A stretch of DNA of 64,000 nt from Gossypium raimondii (lineage: Eukaryota > Streptophyta > Magnoliopsida > Malvales > Malvaceae). The translations under genes were made by a program, and so were the position numbers. The notes beneath the pieces are model-generated. The model was not told the origin of the DNA. It did no database searches and was given only the letters and a program-made list of their open reading frames with translations. Below, piece by piece: positions 35,708 to 48,631 of this stretch (its first letter is position 1; each line of letters starts with the position of its first letter). The stretch lies in the NCBI RefSeq assembly GCF_025698545.1, contig NC_068575.1, positions 62,877,980 to 62,941,979 on the forward strand, given 5' to 3'.

Positions 35708-38700
35708 ATGGCCACATTACAAAATTTTCTCTCATCATCTTTAACATACAATCTACCAAAGAAAATGTCATCTTCAGCTTTCTTACACCTGAGCACCTCT
35801 ATCATACGTGCTCGCAATCCCCTCTTTCTTCCTTTTTCTTCCCCGCCCGCCCTCTCCCTCCGCTTCCACCGTTACACTTCCTCTACCGCCGCCCTCGACA
35901 CACTTAACGCCAACACCGTTGCCGCTGAGCCTCAATCCCACCCCTGGCCCGAATGGGTCACTTTCATTGACAGATTAAAGTGCAAAGGTTACTTTGTTGA
36001 AGCTAATAATACTGTCACTTCCGGTGCTGGCAATGATTATAAGGACATGAATTTTGTGAAAGACGCTTGCATTAGCTTTGCTCGTGACCGTTTCGATCTT
36101 TTCAAGTAATGGGTTCTTTCTCTTTTTCACTTTGCTGCTATTTGCTTATCGTCACTTCCATTTCTCCTCTAAATTAACTCAAAGTTCCTTTTGCTTGTTG
36201 TTTTTCTGTTCATTAACATAAATAAAACTATGTGATTGATTAAAATAACACTTAATTGGTTAAATGCAAATGCAAAAGCTCACTATTTTTTTTTCTCTTT
36301 TAAAGACTAGTATTTAGGCTGGTTATTTCCTAAATCTGATGGGGTAGAGTAAATGTGACAATTAAACATAGTCTTAGTTCTTATTTCGTCAAATGGAAGA
36401 TTATTTCTGTGCTTATGCTCCTACAAAGTTAAAAGAAAGTAGGATTCTGAAGATTCATGAGGGGCAATGCGGTGCAGATTATCTGTTTTGTTGGAGTCAA
36501 TTTATATAATACTAATGATCACAAATTTAACTTTCATGTTTCTGTTTAATGCAGATTGTTATCTACTGATGATATTGAAACGGTTGTGGGGAGTGGATGT
36601 CCTAATGTTCTACGAAAATCCGTTAATTCAGCTAAAAGGTTGAGAGCCCATGTTCATCTCGACGAAGGGGAAGTATGTCGTTTTCCTTATTAGCATTTTA
36701 ATTCTTTATCTTTAGTCGTATATTGCACATCGCAAGAAATATGCTCTTCATAGGATGAATATGCAGTTATTTAAAATTTATTTGGTTTTTGAACATTCCT
36801 ATGCCATGGAAAAGTGAAAACTTGTGTGTGGAAAGGCACATTTTCTGCCAACTGCTCCGGCCTATAAGAACTTCAAGTGATGTCAGACTGAAGCACTTTT
36901 CTGCAGGTTTGTGGTGCTTGCAATCTGCGTGGTTCTTGCGACAGAGCTTACGTGATACTAAAGGAATCTGAAGCAGCTGCTCGTACTGTGGACATCGTGC
37001 GTATATTATTATCTTATGCCCTTGATCCCCTTGTTATTTCGGAGAGAGAGAAACCTCCTGGTAGAGAGCATATTGATGCATCTGCAAGGAATCTACTTTC
37101 AGACTTGACAAAATTGAGTGAGACGTCATGTGATGCTGAAATTCCTAAGCTTGCTGCTAAAGCTCGTCCTCGGAAGGAAAAACAAATTAGTGGCAATGAT
37201 GATGCAGAGTTTAAAAATGTTGAAATGAAGAGAGGAGATTGGATGTGTCCCAAGTAAGTCTTATATGAAGCTTAATTGCTCGAGGTTATTTCCTGAGATC
37301 ATGTTGAATAGAAAGTGAATGGATATGAACTTTATTCTCCTATGTCATCGCATTCTAAAATCTCTGCATGGAATTTCATGGTTATAAGCCAGGTTTGCTT
37401 CTGAATTGCAGATGTAACTTTTTGAACTTCTCTAGAAATCTGCAATGCCTAAAATGCAAAGAAGGTGGCCCTAAAAATGTTCGTGGAGAAGAAATTGAGA
37501 TGAAGAAAGGAGATTGGCTTTGCTCAGAGTGAGTTTCCATTTATCTTCCTAGCTGTCATCATCTATTATTTAATGCTTCCCAATTATACTAATTGCTTGT
37601 TATGAATGTTCAATGGGTGTGAAGCTCATCTTTATCACTATAGTACATTGTCATGCACTTTACTCTTTGTTGGTTCAGATTTCAAAATAATGTCAGAATT
37701 TAATTAATATGTTTACAAGTTTGTTTGGATGACATATGTTGAAATGAAGGAATAAGGTCATTAAATTTATTGTGTAATAGTTGGTCAACTAAAAAGTCGG
37801 ACATGTAGGCCTTACAGTTAAAAGTTATGGTTTGATACAACGGTTGGAAATTATTTTTCTGATGAGTATGACTGTTTGTTCATTCTTCCTTGGCTATTCA
37901 TTGCTTTTTATGTTACAGGTGCAGTTTCATGAACTTTTCTAGAAATACAAGGTGCTTAAAGTGTAAAGCAGAGGGTCCAAAGAGGGTTGCCACGGATGAT
38001 GTCCAAATGAAGAAAGGGGATTGGAACTGCCCAGGGTAAGTTTCTTTTTGGTTTATATTGTTAAGAAGCCTTTTTGTTCTTCAAGACTATCCATCTTCAG
38101 TATAATTCTATTAAATAGATTTTGTACTGTAGTCCCATATTTTATGATCTGCTAGATGATTTGGCTACATCCATGCTTGTCCTGTTGTTGCAAACTAAGT
38201 CTCATGCATATCGTATTAGCATAGATTGTAATAAAACACAATATAAAGTAATGGAAGAAAACAAAGAAATACCATGATGTGCACTAGGATCCTTAGGCTT
38301 TAGCATTCACTATTTGCTGCTCCCAGCTTGAGCCCGTGAACAATATGTGCTTAATAACATAAAGCTGGTGAAGGGATATTGCAAAACCTAGCTTGCTATT
38401 CCTTCAAACCCATGTTTGTTATTGGGTTTTGGGTTCATCTGATTCTTATGCTGTGTATTCTTGGTTTCTTTTTTGGGTTGAAGACACGTATCATGCTTGA
38501 GCATATGCCCGCAAAATGAGATGTGTATTTCACATGATTATAGAGTTAGCTTTTGCACAAATTGGTTTAATATTCAGTTTTCAAAGATATAAAAGTTTCA
38601 CCATTCCAATTTGTTGGAGAGAGAAAACAGGGGGGAACAAAGCAAAAACCTGAAAACCAACAAGATCGAAAGTAAAGGGGCTAAATGGAGCCTTTTGAAA

Positions 38701-39139
38701 TTCCATCACATTAAAAGGAATTTAAATATAACTGATGGAATACTTGTCATGGATTTACAGGGGATTAACTTGCTTCCGGTCTGCAATTTTTTAAAGTTGA
38801 TCCATTCATGCTTATCCTAATATTGATTTCCTCTATGCAGGTGTGGATTTATGAATTTTGCGAGTAATAGGAAATGTTTACGCTGCAAAGTGGCAAGGCC
38901 CAAGAGACAGTTAAATCCTGGAGAATGGGAATGCCCTTCGTATGTCTCTCTATTATCCCTCTCAAGTTCAGTTTTGATTGGAAAATTGATATATTACTTA
39001 CTAGTACAATATCCTGTGCAGATGTGATTTCTTGAATTACAGAAGGAACCAGGTTTGTCTAAAGTGCAAACATGAACGCCCTGAAGAAGCAACAAATGAG
39101 TATGATGAGCACACATGGAAGAGACCTCAGCGGTCCTAA
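35708..39139 (+). CDS. RanBP2-type zinc-finger protein, probably organellar (OZ/VAR3 family)
   Basis: Seven exons (35708-36105, 36555-36672, 36907-37253, 37412-37528, 37919-38035, 38841-38939, 39022-39139) join in frame to 437 residues. The first 60 or so residues are rich in Ser, Leu and Arg with almost no acids, like an organelle transit peptide. A conserved block with HPWPEWVTFIDRL follows, then a degenerate cysteine cluster (VCGACNLRGSCDRAYV). Four RanBP2 fingers of the form C-x2-C-x10-C-x2-C with the typical (D/E)W start and central N(F/Y) follow: GDWMCPKCNFLNF, GDWLCSECSFMNF, GDWNCPGCGFMNF and GEWECPSCDFLNY. The family includes VAR3/OZ1, which binds plastid RNA-editing factors. Organellar RNA processing is therefore a family-based inference, and chloroplast versus mitochondrion cannot be settled here. 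Confidence 0.88.
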
Positions 39140-39579
39140 TAACATGAAGCCTTTGGTATTTGAGTACCATTCTTCAAAGTGCGCAATGGTAAGTGATTGC
39201 TGTCTGCTGAATGTTTGTCAAAGCCTATGGCATGCTTTTGAGTTTTGGGTTCACATAGTATAGTTGTAGTTTGCCAATTTTTGCGGTTACAATGTATCAT
39301 GCAAATGTTTACACTTATGCAGGATGATGGAAAGTTTACGGTTTTTCTTTTCCCCCTTTTTGTGGCCATCAAAGCTCATAGTTTGGTAGACTTTAGGAAA
39401 ATAAATAGGGCGTCTACCAAAATCGATCATGTAAATAGTAAATCACTAGTTTTCAACAAATCTCCAAAACTAGGGAGTAAAACGATCAACATTGGAAAAG
39501 AAAAATATAATAAATGTAACATGGAGACTCTAATACTTTAAAAAATAAACAAATTAATCTTTATACATTTGAACTAAAA
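39140..39579. other. 3' region of the zinc-finger gene and LINE boundary
   Basis: This stretch should contain the zinc-finger 3' untranslated region and one end of the LINE insertion. I could not place the LINE poly(A) end or a target duplication in it. Plus-strand ORFs here show no family signature. Confidence 0.5.
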
Positions 39580-39675
39580 GTTTCAAAAAATAGGCAAATT
39601 AATCCGGGACAGGCCATCTGCAACTCTATTGTTGTCCCTGACTGTGTGCCAAAACTAGACCCTCCAATCCCCCCT

Positions 39676-40119
39676 TCAAGGAGCACGAACCAAGGGTAAT
39701 ACCAGTAACCTATTATCTGCTGCATAACTGTTGCAGAATAACTCAATTAGCCCAACATTATCACTTTCAACATCGACCTGGTGAAAGCCTCTGCTCCAAG
39801 CAAACATAAGACCCTCGTACATGGCCCTCACCTCAACCTGGAAACTATCTGTCTCACCTACTTCCATTGAGAAACCAGTTACCCAATTTCCATTAGACCC
39901 CCGAATAACTCCCCCAATACCTGCACTAGGTATGTGACTCGTGAAAGAGCCATCGATATTCAGCTTGACCCACCCCTTTTTCTGCGTCTGCCATGGCTGT
40001 GTAGTGACCTGACTACTCTTAAAACAGTCCTTCATTCTAGCATCTGAATAGCTTCTCGTCCAAGCCACACTAGTAGAGATTAATTTATGGCTACCACTGC
40101 TCATTTTCTTGAAAACCAA
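39676..40119 (-). pseudogene. LINE RNase H domain fragment
   Basis: A readable stretch contains KLNIDGSF, GIGGVIRGSNGNWVTGFS, EVRAMYEGLMFAW and DVESDN, the Asp-Glu-Asp catalytic pattern and spacing of the plant RVT_3/RNase H domain. The C-terminal end drifts out of the family consensus. Confidence 0.8.
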
Positions 40120-40169
40120 ATCATTTCTATTTTTCCATAGCAGCCAACAAGTTGTAGAGAAAAGGTTGG

Positions 40170-40660
40170 CTACTCACCTTCAACCAGTACAATGTCCCCC
40201 TTATTTTTCAGATACCATTGAAGCCAACCATTGCCCGATGTTGTCAAGAACGAGTTCCGAGATGCAGCAGGTAGGATGGCTCTCCAAATCCCCTTAGCAA
40301 AGTGACAATTTCTCACTGTCTGCAATGTTGTTTCTGAGAACTCACCGCAGCGTGGGCAAAAGCCTTCCTCTGTCATACAGCTATGCCTTCGCTCATCATA
40401 GTGAGTAAACGTGACTGGCCAAGTAACCATAAGAAGACTCGAACACGCTGTGGAGCAAGGACCTTCCAAGTTTCAAGACATAAATTACAAGAATTCATCA
40501 CACCATTATCAAACAAACAGCCATATGTTTCAGCCATTGAGAAACGACCCCCCGATGACCATCTCCAAGTGAGTCGATCAGGACCTCCATCAAGCATTGG
40601 GGGCATTAAACCGACAATTCTGTTAACAATGAGTGGAGGCAAAAGAGTTTCTAAACGATG
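40170..40660 (-). pseudogene. LINE zinc-binding RT-associated region fragment
   Basis: Overlapping short frames contain DRLTWRWSSGGRFS, WKVLAPQRVRVFLWLL and CPRCGEFSETTLQTVRNC, typical of the zf-RVT domain between the reverse transcriptase and RNase H of plant LINEs. Frame breaks separate the pieces. Confidence 0.75.
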
Positions 40661-40839
40661 ACAGTTTTGTCAACCCTCGCTCCAGGTATGTGATATGGTT
40701 TAAGGGGGCCAACATCATTCCAAAAACTAATCAATCTCCCATCACCAATGGACCAAACTACTCCCTTCGTCACGTGATGCCAAACGTTGGATAAGGAGCG
40801 CCAGATATAAGAGTGGTTACTACAGTTGATATACACCAG

Positions 40840-42570
40840 GATCATTCCATGTACATTATACTTATTACGTAAAATACGTACCCAATATGCATCAGTATTA
40901 GCAAGGAGACTAAGCCCAATTTGAGTAGAAAAAGCTTGTTCTGCACTTGGAGACACCGAACACCTAGACCCCCTTTGTCAATTGGTCTACAGCAGTCTTT
41001 CCAGCGAACAAGAGCGGGCTTCTTTTTTGTGTAATTGGATCCCCAGATGAACCCACAGGTTATTCTTTCGATCTCCCGGCATGCAGAACCTGGCATGTGA
41101 GCAGAACTCATGGAATAATTTAGGATAAAAAGGAGTACAAACTTCGCTAAGCTAATCCTACCGGGCATAGAGAGTTGACGGGCATCCTACCCATTAAACT
41201 TGGATCATACCTTATCCACAACAAACTGAAACGTGGAGATTGTGACGCGCTTATGAAAAATTGGCATTCCAAGATACTTTCCCAAATCTGTCACCATAAT
41301 AAACCTGAGTCTCTCACTTGTGGCCAAAGTAGTCGGATCCGGTGTGTTGGAAGAGAAAAAAAATTGAGTCTTCTGCTTATTGATCTTGTGGCCCGAAGCT
41401 TGGCAAAAAGGATTCCAGAACTTCATGAACTATCATAGCCTGACGTAAATATACTCGACAAAACAATATTAGGTTAGAGAAAGAGCTGGACCTCTACGGG
41501 AAAGCATCAACGGTTCCCAATTCTTCTCCGCAACAGCCTGATCAATCAAATGCCCCAGTCGCTCCATTCCCAAGACAAAAAAATATGCAGACAATGGGTT
41601 CCCTTAACGCACCCGGCGAGATGGAAGAAAAGACTCCAAGACTGAACCATTCCAGAGAAATTGCATGGATGCCGAGGTGACACAGTGCATAATAACATTG
41701 ACGAATGAAACAGGAAGACACGCATCCAATAAAGAGTCTTCAAGAAAATTCCATCGGATCTTGTCATAAGCCTTTTCTAAATCGATCTTGATCGCCATTC
41801 ACCCACCGTTGTATGGAATATGGATAGCTTCTTGAGCAACTTCGCAATGTTCCTCCTAGTTTTGTGCAATCTACTTTTGCATGACCGAACATAAATGATT
41901 AACAAAGGTCTTCGTAATAACTTCATAGAGAACCGTACAAAAGTTGATACGTCGAAATTGGGCTAAAATCTCTTCTCCCGTCGCTTTTGGGATTAAGAGC
42001 AACAAAGTTCTATTAAGGTTAGGATCCTACCTAGACCCTTGGAACACCCGTGTCACAAGATCTAGCACACTACCAACAATGATAAAATTTCTCATGGATC
42101 CATCAATACCCAAAGTGGTGCCATACTAAAGACCGCCTGCCTAATTTCAGCCATTGAAACCTTACTAACCAACAAGTCCTTCTCCCATGCACTAAGAAAA
42201 GGAAATTGGCCCGAACAAAGTAGACGAGGAGTTGATTGCGAATCTACAATGTACAACTGTTTATAAAATTTCACTGCATGGCATCAGAGAATGTCACTCT
42301 CAAAGCACCAATTACCAACAATCTTAAGAGCCTCAATTTGATTCATCTTCCTACGGGCCAAAGTTTTGCTATGAAAGAATTTCATATTCCTATCGCCATT
42401 AAGAAGCCAATCGCTTCTCGGTTTCTGGTACCGGAGGATCTCTTCCTGACTCAAGATGCTCTCAAGCTCAACTTTAAGTACTTGTTCCTGTCCTTGGAGT
42501 CGATTGGTGTCAAAATATTTGAGAGCTTTCTGAACCCAACCCAATTGCAAAGATGTTACCATAAACACAT
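40840..42570 (-). pseudogene. LINE reverse transcriptase fragments
   Basis: Motifs in several frames include KIDLEKAYDKIRWNFLE, PGRISLAKFVLLFILNY, FIWGS and WLLNGDRNMKFFHSKT, all of the L1-type reverse transcriptase. An intact (F/Y)ADD catalytic box is not readable where expected (about 41440-41500), where the frame is broken. Confidence 0.8.
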
Positions 42571-42799
42571 TTATCCCACTCTTAGACTTTCAAAGTAAAA
42601 TCATCCAAGTTAGTATCACTATCCTGAGTCCACTTCCAAGTTTCTTGTACAAGACCTCGAAATCGAGGGTGCAATAACCAACTAGCTAAGAAACAAATTG
42701 GTCGATTAGTAGTAATGTGCGGCCTTGAAGACAGACAATAAAATCGGTTGATGATCAGACTTCGGTCTAGGAAGGTGCCTACGTTACTTTCAGGAGCGA

Positions 42800-43162
42800 T
42801 CACATTCCATAGATCATTACAAATTGCTCGATCGAGTTGCTAAAAAGGTTAACCCGATTCCAAGTGAACATAGGTCCCTGAGATCCCATGTCATGAAGAC
42901 CATTATAAAAAATAAATGAGCGAAGAAGGTTAGACCCCGTCCACATCAACTCCACTCCACCTTCCTCATCTCCGTGCAGAATTGAATTAAAATCACCAGA
43001 TAAAACCCAAGGTTCAGCAACATCCATAGCCAAACGATTGAGATCCTCCCATGAAAGCCTTTTCTTAAGAGCCCGAGGACTAGCAGAAACAGCAGTGCAA
43101 AGGACAGGCATAATTTTTTTCCAATATAGCAAAAATGATTGTGGCCAGTATGTCCATTGCAA
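42800..43162 (-). pseudogene. LINE endonuclease fragment
   Basis: The stretch PWVLSGDFNSILHGDEEGG is the conserved GDFN region of AP-type LINE endonucleases, followed by GLHDMGSQGPMFTWNR, a second conserved block. The N-terminal catalytic part is absent. Confidence 0.8.
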
Positions 43163-43529
43163 AGTTAGATTGATTTATTTGGTATATATATACATACAAA
43201 TATTATTTTATTGAACCAGGAAGGGAATTTCATCATGGATACTTGAAAATTTCTGAATCAATAATGCATGTATAATTTTGAAGTAAACAAACTATTTAAT
43301 TCGATAAAGCAAAGAACCCAACTGAAATTAGCATAAAGTACATGTTTTGATATTAGAGGCAAAAGATCGTTTTTCAACTTATGTTAATCTTTTTTGGACT
43401 AGAATATTCTCTATGGTACAATGTAGGAGCTCTCTAGAACAGGGCCAAAGAAGCCGATCTATACATTTTTGCTATGGAGATTTTAACTTTTGAAAAAAAC
43501 ACATCTAATCTTAATACCAACACTGACAA

Positions 43530-46500
43530 TTAGCGTGCAGCAGGTACAACATGCTCATTAGGTTCGTGTGCCCCCGCAGCAGCAATAGCATGCCTGCGTT
43601 GTCGCTCACGAAGGTATAGAACAGTGAGTAGACAGACAAATAGTGTCAATATTGTTGCATTTCCTTCCTCCATGATCACATTCTCCACCCATTCTTCAAC
43701 TCTAGGATAAACTTCCGGCAGGGAATCAATTACGTGGACCTAATTGAAACAACAAAATAGCAATGAGTCAGAAGACCTAACTAAAACAGCTGGTATAAAA
43801 ACAGTTTCGAGATTCATGTACTTGGCAGAAATTCCGATCACTGTCTCAAGGAGGGAATCCAGAACCAAGGATACTAAATTTTCATTATCAATATCTACAC
43901 ACTGCCAAGCTGCTTTCACAGGGTCTGAAGATGTTAGGCTCAGCTCCAGTTTTACAGTTAAAAAGTCCATGTGGTCAATGGCATGCGGACTAGTGGTTGC
44001 ATTTGTATAACCGGAACACAGGACAGGGTGAGGACAACAAGTAATGGAGAAACAGTACATATTACAACTGAAGTTACCATTCAAATATGAGTGTGTGTAT
44101 AAAAATATATATCCTGTTCACTCTGTTCAATCACTTGTATTCAACTGTAAGCATTTGACAGAGTGAACAGGACATAATTGCATTAAAGATTGAACAGGGT
44201 TTGATCTTCAGACATGCTCAGGCAGGGAGAGGCAAAAACAGGACATATACCACAAAGAGCAACTCACCAGGAAACTGTCAGCATAGTTCTTTCGTACCCA
44301 CAAACTTGCCAGTGCCAGTGTGACAGGCAACTTTGCTGCAGGATCTAGCTCTAATGCCTGATCATAGTACCGCTTGGCAAGATGGAGGTCAAAAGGAAGT
44401 CCTTGGCCATGCTCATGCATGTATCCCAGGTTGAACATAGCTTGAGCATTCGATTGGGATTTTGCATGTATGTAAGCTTCAGCTGCACGCTCATAATCCC
44501 TCACAGTTCCCTGAAAAAGAGAAGAAAATAGTTACAGAAAACCTCAGCCAAGTAATAAGATAGCAATATGCTCGGGTAAACATTATCCCAAAAAGTAGCC
44601 AGTACTTCTCTATAGAGACTAAGATACATACTCTGCCATAGTAATATGCATCCCCAATAAGTAATGCTGCATGTTCGTTACCCTGCTCGGAAGCTTGCCA
44701 CCACAAAGAATGAGCACGTTGATGCCTTTCTGCATCTGTGCAAACCCCAGATTCACCCATGCACATGCTGCGCTCACCATACTTGTCAAGGATCCACGCA
44801 GCATTACTCTGTGCTATCTCGTAACCTAGCTCAGCCATCCTAGAATACAAGAGGAATGCTTTGCCCATGTCACCTTTTAGGTATGATTCAAGTGCCCATC
44901 TAGAGAGGGAACTCCATGGTCCCCGTTCGGCAACTAGCTTGTATAATGCAGTAGCCTGGAAATGGGGAACAAACTCTAATTATAATGTACATGGGCATTA
45001 GGATCATTCATGATCCTAAAGGGATTCATGTCACAATTCATGCATGAAACATAAACAAAGGTGAGCTATAATTATTGCAAACTTTTTTCTAAAGTAATTA
45101 TAAGTTTCAAAATCTTCTACAGTGATCGGAGATTCATTTTCCTTTTAGGAATGAAACTGAAATACTGATGAAAGCTCTAGCATGCATATATTAACACTAA
45201 AACCTCAATGTAAATCAGGGACATTTTCTGAAAAAACATCCCCCTGGTAATACATGCAAGGTGAAATTATTACAAAAAGAAAACATAAATATAGAACCTT
45301 GAGGTTAAGCAAATGGAGTTTAAGTATGTCATTCATAAAGATATAGAACTCTTAAGAAGGCAATAAGTTAAAAAACCAAAAAACTATAAGCATAAACCAT
45401 GCTATTTACCATAGGAAGATTCTTTTTAAGCCCAACACCAGTATGAAACATCTTAGCCAACTGATAAAACGCCTTTGGTTGACCTGCATTGGCTGCCACA
45501 ATAAAACACTTACAAGCAATCTTCACATCCCTCTTCACTCCGATCCCTTTAAGGTACATTACTCCTAAATTATAGTGCCCACCAGCATCTTCATTATCAG
45601 CAGCCTTGTCGAAGTATTCTTTTGCCTGCACAAAAGAAAAGAATCACATTCTGGCCCAACTCTGCACTTAACATACCAACTATAACCACACGCTATCCAG
45701 ATATAGTTTTTTGTCTTCACTCTTAAGAGGTTTGAAACTGTACGTTTTTCTTTTAAAAAGGGAAAAATTTATCCAATGAATTTTCAGTAGCCTCAAATCT
45801 TACAAAAGGAACAAACAACAGCCATGGAAATGACCAATTATTCTTAGATTCAAAACTATGTATATCTAACCCATTAATAACTGTCATCAATCTAAGCTAT
45901 AAAACATCATGATCCATCCAGATTAGTAATAGAAGAAAGAAAAACTTTAAAATAGAAATCAGAATAAGTCTGCCATAAGTTTCAAATTATAAAACATTCA
46001 ATGAAGTGAAAAACTATAAACCAGTGCAAGTATAGCCAAACAGCATTGAATATAAAGATAATTCATATTGAACTAAGATTTTCAGGTAAACAACGTAAGC
46101 CAAGAACATCTGATTTGAAAGCACAATGCCTAAGTCAAGACACCAGCACAAGTAAAAAACAAGGCACACTGATCTAAAGCACGGTCGATATAACAAGACA
46201 AAAGAAAAATTAGTGAAGAGAAAAATGAACATACTTTGGTATAGTTCTTCTCCACACCATAGCCTTTAACATGTAAATAACCCATCCCATTGTAAGCTGA
46301 ATAAAGCCCATGTTCGGATGCAAGTGAAAGCCACTCAAGTGCCTTGGTATAATTCCTTTCAACTCCAGCTCCTCTAGCATAAATCTCACCAAGAAGTTCA
46401 AGAGACCTAGGCTCCCCTTTATCCACAGCTTTCAAAAACCACATCAAAGCCTTGGTATGATCACGGCGCAACCCTCTCAATCCGAAATAGTAAAAAAGAC

Positions 46501-47379
46501 CCATTTTGTACATAGCACCGGCATTCCCTTTCTGTGCTTGATATTCCAATATCTGAAAATCTTCATCGTCTTCCCCTCTTGATTTCTTTAAAGCTTCCTT
46601 GTTCTCCTCAGCTCCATTGTGTATCCTAATCGGTTCTATTACCGGCGAATCTTTGGATATCAAGAAACTGTTTACCGCTATTTCTGCCAGTTCAGCATAT
46701 AATTTAACAGCTTTTTCATGCATCTGAAAGTTTTAAAAAAAAATAAATGTTTAGGAAAATTGGGGGAAAAGCCACAAAAGGGGATATCAGATTTCTTTAA
46801 AAAAATAAAGGAAGAAAGAAAAGAGAAGCTTACATCTTGACGCGAGTAAGTGTAAGCCAAAGCCATCTTGGACTGGGCATTACCACCTTCGGCAGCGAAA
46901 TAATGATTCAAAAAAGCTTTAGCTTTGTTTCTCTCACGCATCATCCCCATCCCGCACAGAAAACCTAACACCGAACGAGCGTGCGGATCACCGTCCGTAT
47001 TAGCAGCGGTCTCGATCTCAGCTGCGGCTTCCTCCATCAACCTGGCGTCTCCGTTGTTGGAAGCGGAGATGATTTTATGGACGGCGGCGTAGTAAGAATC
47101 GAGGGAAGTATCATGAGAAGGGGAGAGAAGGGTAGTAGGTGGCTCGAAGAGACGGCGCCAAGATCCAGGATCGAGCTCGTCATCAGGCTTAACATGAGTA
47201 CCGCCGAAGTCGTCGTCGTCCCAAGAAGAATCGGAATCGAGAGGGGAAACGTCGTCGTTTTGGACATCCTTGAGGTCGTCTTGGGAGAGAACGAGAACGA
47301 AAGGGCGGGCGAGGAGGGGAAAGGGGAAAAGGGCGAAAAGGAGGAGGAAGAGGAAGAGATGGCAGCTTGACCTAGACAT
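43530..47379 (-). CDS. HRD3: HRD3/SEL1L-type ERAD receptor with SEL1 repeats
   Basis: Six exons (46834-47379, 46235-46723, 45410-45625, 44632-44955, 44268-44510, 43530-43739), every one a multiple of three, join to 675 residues; Arabidopsis HRD3A is about 678. The protein is the ER-luminal adaptor of the HRD1 ubiquitin ligase that hands misfolded glycoproteins to ER-associated degradation. Residues 1-24 are a signal peptide. An acidic stretch (DDDDFGG) follows, then SEL1-like repeats across about 120-590 (for example [48 protein letters not shown]). Residues about 634-649 are the membrane anchor ([14 protein letters not shown]), with a short basic cytosolic tail. HRD3A and HRD3B are duplicates in Arabidopsis, so I leave the letter open. 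A (GA)n tract lies in the leader region. No oddity is seen in the coding sequence. Confidence 0.94.
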
Positions 47380-47553
47380 GATGATGATGATGTAGGTGTG
47401 TGTCGGAAACAGGGAGGATTTGTCGGAGCACTGGATTTGTTGGGGGAAAAGGCAAAAGAATACCTGTGCTCTGGGGGGGAGAAGAAGTCAGATGAGATCA
47501 GAAGACGGTCGAATCGAGATATCCATTCCAGAGACTGAAAGAGAAACAGAGAT

Positions 47554-47572
47554 AGAGAGAGAGAGAGAGAGG
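47554..47572. repeat. (GA)n tract upstream of HRD3
   Basis: About nine GA units roughly 180 bases upstream of the HRD3 ATG, reading CTCTCT on the gene strand. Confidence 0.9.
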
Positions 47573-47662
47573 TGCTTCATTTTTGCCACGTTTACATTTC
47601 TCATTCACCCAATCACTTTTTGCCATGTCAGCCTGCATCCTTCGGTTTCCCTTCAATTATTT

Positions 47663-47983
47663 GGTTAAAATTTGATACAAGTCCCTTTACTCTTCTCAAT
47701 TTTATAATTTAGTCCCTGTACTTTTATTTCTATGACTTCAGTCATCTACTTTCCATATTTCAAAATTCAGATCCAATTGTTAACACTGATTTTTTCTATT
47801 AAATTTGTGGGTGTGATATTTTAATATAAAAAATACTCATTTAGTAGCAATGTAATTGAAAAAAGACATTGTAATGAACCTGAATTTTAAAATCTAAAAT
47901 GTAGGGGACTTTACTAGAAATAAAAGAATAAGGACTAAATTTCAAATTTGAGAAGAGTACGGGATTGATGGCATATTTTAACC
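47663..47983. repeat. Short TIR element (MITE-like)
   Basis: The left end GGTTAAAATTTGATACAAGT with TCCCTTTACTCTTCTCAA is mirrored by TTGAGAAGAGTACGGGATTG and ATGGCATATTTTAACC. Inner copies of the sense TTTAGTCC and antisense GGACTAAA also pair. No clean target duplication was found. Confidence 0.65.
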
Positions 47984-48004
47984 TTGTTTTTCTACTTAAT
48001 CCAT

Positions 48005-48631
48005 AAAAGGGATAAATAATTTTTGACCCCTGAACTTGGCAACTAGGTTCACTCTAGTACACATACTTTTTTATTCACTTTAGCACTTAAACTTGACAAC
48101 AAAGTCTATTTTGGTCCCTAAACATAAAAAATATAAAAGTTTGGTGATGAAACTTCAAAAAAACAAAAAGTTTGATGATGTGACATTCTTAGATTGTATC
48201 GCATAATGACACATCCTGTGTTTTAATAGTCGAACTGGTGGTTGAACAGGTCAAACCACTAGTTACCAATTCAACTAGTTCAATCGGTTCGACTCTTAGA
48301 TCAATAATAATTAAAATTTCATGAAATTTTTAAAAAATAAAAAATTTATTAAACGAGATTGATTTGTTCAATGGTTGATTTTTTGTCTCGATTTTCGATA
48401 TTTACCAATTTCAAATAGTTTTCGAGTAAATTGGTTCAAGCCCTTTGTTCGGATCGTTATATCAATCAATTTTTTGTTCATCCGATCCAATCTTGTTCTA
48501 GTAACACTGGCTATATCATTAAATCTTAATAAAATACAAGCTCAAGGACCAAAAAGATCAAAATGAACAAAAAAATATATAAATACCAAAGTGGACCTAA
48601 TTACCATATTCAAGAGTCAGAAATTATGTTA
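48005..48631. repeat. Second TIR-type repeat with internal insertion
   Basis: The left end GGGATAAATAATTTTTGACC with GGCAACTAGGTTCACTCTAG is matched in complement at the right by GTGGACCTAATTACCATATT and AGTCAGAAATTATGTTATTC. A different sequence with phrases such as CAACTAGTTCAATCGGTTCG (about 48220-48500) sits in the middle and may be a nested relic. Confidence 0.5.

Larger units (their letters stand above)
39580..43165 (-). mobile_element. Degenerate L1-type LINE retrotransposon, 5' truncated
   Basis: In minus-strand order I see the end of an endonuclease domain, a reverse transcriptase, a zinc-binding RT-associated domain and an RNase H domain, the usual order of plant L1-clade LINEs with an RNase H tail. 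The reading frame is broken by stops and shifts into about ten pieces. The first legible protein is already well inside the endonuclease, so the 5' end is missing, a common outcome of target-primed reverse transcription. It lies between the zinc-finger gene 3' end and the HRD3 gene 3' end. The element is non-functional. Confidence 0.85.
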
